A stretch of DNA of 6,612 nucleotides, from the NCBI GenBank assembly GCA_003152595.1, contig PMAM01000142.1, positions 16,031-22,642 of the forward strand, read 5' to 3'. Both the position numbers and the translations under genes were made by a program. This document shows positions 5,496-6,612 of this stretch, piece by piece. Source of the DNA: Acidobacterium sp. (lineage in GTDB: Bacteria > Acidobacteriota > Terriglobia > Terriglobales > Acidobacteriaceae). Position 1 is the first letter of the stretch. Every line of letters begins with the position of its first letter. The notes beneath the pieces were generated by a model. The model was not told where the DNA came from. It saw nothing but the letters and a program-made list of their open reading frames with translations, and did no database searches.

Positions 5496-5589
5496 ACTTC
5501 CAGGTCAGCCTGAATCCGAAAGCGAAGCCGCCTGCCAGGGCCGCGTGTCAATCCCTCTTTCCGTATCATCCCTTGTGAAAATCGTGGCC

Positions 5590-5619
5590 TTGGACTGCGC
5601 CGCGGCGCCTGCGTATACT
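5590..5619 (+). promoter_or_regulatory. Possible promoter with internal 12-bp palindrome, upstream of the PIN/TRAM gene
   Basis: TATACT (5614-5619) matches the -10 consensus at five of six positions. TTGGAC (5590-5595) is a weak -35 at 18-bp spacing. Between them lies the perfect palindrome GCGCCGCGGCGC (5597-5608), which could be an operator, though GC-rich palindromes also arise by chance. A start near 5626 would leave a leader of about 75 nt before ATG 5702. The rest of the 5496-5701 spacer shows no clear terminator or further gene. Confidence 0.35.
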
Positions 5620-5701
5620 CCGTTTGCCCGGCAATGCCGATCGAAATGTAGTCCCCCCTTATGCTGTTCTGCGTGGCCGGCGCACGTTGTCGGGGGCCTG
5701 T

Positions 5702-6612
5702 ATGGATTTATTCGCTCTTCGTCTGCTCTTTATCCTTGTCTTTACGGTAGCCTGCTGGTTCTTTCGCCCGTTCGGCCTTGCGCCGTGGACCGCGGGCGGC
5801 ATCGGCGCAGCCGTCTCCGCGCTCATCATCCTGTTTGAGCTGCGCGTTCGCGCCTTGAGCCTGCGGCGGCTGATTGGGGCGGTGATCGGCAGCCTGCTCG
5901 GTATCACCGGAGCCTTTCTCTTCTCGCTGGTACTGCGCAACAGCCTGCCGGAAGGCCATACCCGCAGCCTGTTCCAGCTTGGCGTGCTGCTGCTCATGAC
6001 CTACATCGGCCTGGTCGTGGGCGCGAGCAAAGGTGACCTGCTCAACCTTGCTGCATTGGGCGGGCTGTTCACCGGGGAGCGCACGAGCAAGCGCAATACC
6101 AAGGTCATCGACACCAGCGCGATCATCGACGGACGCATCGCGGATATCGCGGAAACCGGGTTTCTGGAAGGCGTGCTGATCATCCCGGAATTTGTCCTGC
6201 GCGAGCTGCAGATGGTGGCCGACTCCTCCGACTCGTCGAAGCGCCAGCGCGGACGGCGGGGCCTGGACGTGCTGCAGACCATGCGGGCGAACGGCCAGAT
6301 TACGGTGCAGATTGCGGAAGAGGATTATCCGCACATCAAGGAAGTGGACCTGAAGCTCATCGAGCTGGCGAAGCAGATGGAAGCGAAGATCGTCACCAAT
6401 GACTTCAACCTGAATAAGGTAGCGCAGGTGCGCGGCGTCGCGGTGCTGAACATCAACGATCTCGCGAACTCGCTGCGCCCCGTGGTGCTCCCCGGCGAGA
6501 AGATGCGCGTCGTGATCATGAAGGAAGGCAAGGAGTTCGACCAGGGCGTGGGCTATCTCGACGACGGCACCATGGTGGTCGTCGATCACGCGCGGCGCCT
6601 GATCGGCCGCAC
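5702..6612 (+). CDS. Membrane-anchored PIN/TRAM domain protein (YacL-like), 3' truncated by window
   Basis: An uninterrupted frame from ATG 5702 to the window edge gives 303 residues. The N-terminus has four hydrophobic segments (about 5-21, 28-46, 57-78, 90-107). A PIN nuclease domain (134-256) follows, with the acidic residues expected for Mg-dependent RNase activity: D137 and D143 in VIDTSAIIDGR, E168 in VLRELQ, D216 and D234 in VTNDFNLNKVA. From about residue 262 (VLPGEKMRVVIMKEGKEFDQGVGYLDDGTMVVVDHARRLIG) a TRAM-type beta-barrel begins, which usually binds RNA. This order (4 TM, PIN, TRAM) is that of Bacillus YacL-like proteins, and the missing C-terminus should be a few dozen residues. 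The RNA substrate is unknown. The upstream GGGGG (5692-5696) is a mediocre SD, but the start gives the normal family N-terminus (MDLFALRLLFI). The 206-bp gap and own promoter candidate suggest a unit separate from the cysteine genes. Confidence 0.88.
   Translation, partial: MDLFALRLLFILVFTVACWFFRPFGLAPWTAGGIGAAVSALIILFELRVRALSLRRLIGAVIGSLLGITGAFLFSLVLRNSLPEGHTRSLFQLGVLLLMTYIGLVVGASKGDLLNLAALGGLFTGERTSKRNTKVIDTSAIIDGRIADIAETGFLEGVLIIPEFVLRELQMVADSSDSSKRQRGRRGLDVLQTMRANGQITVQIAEEDYPHIKEVDLKLIELAKQMEAKIVTNDFNLNKVAQVRGVAVLNINDLANSLRPVVLPGEKMRVVIMKEGKEFDQGVGYLDDGTMVVVDHARRLIGR

Noticed and set aside
4451..5578. Long plus-strand frame overlapping the MoeZ gene
   Set aside because: It is the shifted frame of an unambiguous E1-rhodanese gene; its translation is Arg/Pro/Ala-rich without any motif, typical of a GC-rich shadow.
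5708..6589. Long minus-strand frame opposite the PIN/TRAM gene
   Set aside because: The plus-strand frame encodes clear membrane segments, PIN and TRAM motifs; the opposite translation is His/Asp/Gln-rich noise.
1..6612. CRISPR arrays, tRNA/rRNA genes, IS elements, phage genes
   Set aside because: No regularly spaced direct repeats, cloverleaf-like sequences, transposase motifs or phage structural proteins were seen on either strand.

Overview
The window looks like part of an Acidobacteriota (Terriglobia-type) chromosome. The evidence is moderately GC-rich coding DNA, the C-terminus of a VWFA-related protein of the type characteristic of acidobacteria, a secreted DUF3617 protein, and a compact sulfur-carrier cysteine cluster. 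This assignment rests on protein families recognised by eye. No 16S, tRNA, CRISPR, IS or phage gene is visible.

Layout. Positions 1-258 (+) hold the end of a VWFA-related protein. Positions 264-386 hold an inverted-repeat element built from GAGTTTAG units; its right arm supplies the last codons and stop of a convergent GNAT acetyltransferase (372-926, -). Next on the minus strand are a secreted DUF3617 protein (1020-1550) and an unrecognised cytoplasmic protein (1662-2126). A 134-bp divergent spacer leads into plus-strand genes: a CysM-type cysteine synthase (2261-3211), a JAMM/Mov34 metalloprotease of the Mec type (3213-3722, TTG start), a ThiS/MoaD/CysO-like beta-grasp sulfur carrier (3886-4197) and a MoeZ-type E1-rhodanese fusion (4320-5495). 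The window ends inside a membrane-anchored PIN/TRAM (YacL-like) protein (5702 to the edge).

How the genes work together. The four central genes reproduce, side by side, the protein-thiocarboxylate cysteine route known from Mycobacterium tuberculosis. MoeZ adenylates the carrier C-terminal Gly-Gly and sulfurates it with rhodanese persulfide. CysM joins the carrier thiocarboxylate to an activated serine derivative. The JAMM protease then releases cysteine and regenerates the carrier. Two features go beyond the textbook version. First, the carrier does not end at Gly-Gly but carries a 13-residue tail (SWPEGRTRLAAQK) that must be removed before adenylation, so the adjacent JAMM protease may also act as a maturase, as QbsD does for QbsE. 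Second, the 163-bp gap before the carrier gene contains a short reading frame with six Cys codons, four of them in a five-codon run, whose end overlaps a perfect hairpin. This resembles a cysteine-sensing leader peptide, although no good ribosome binding site is visible and the frame may be fortuitous.
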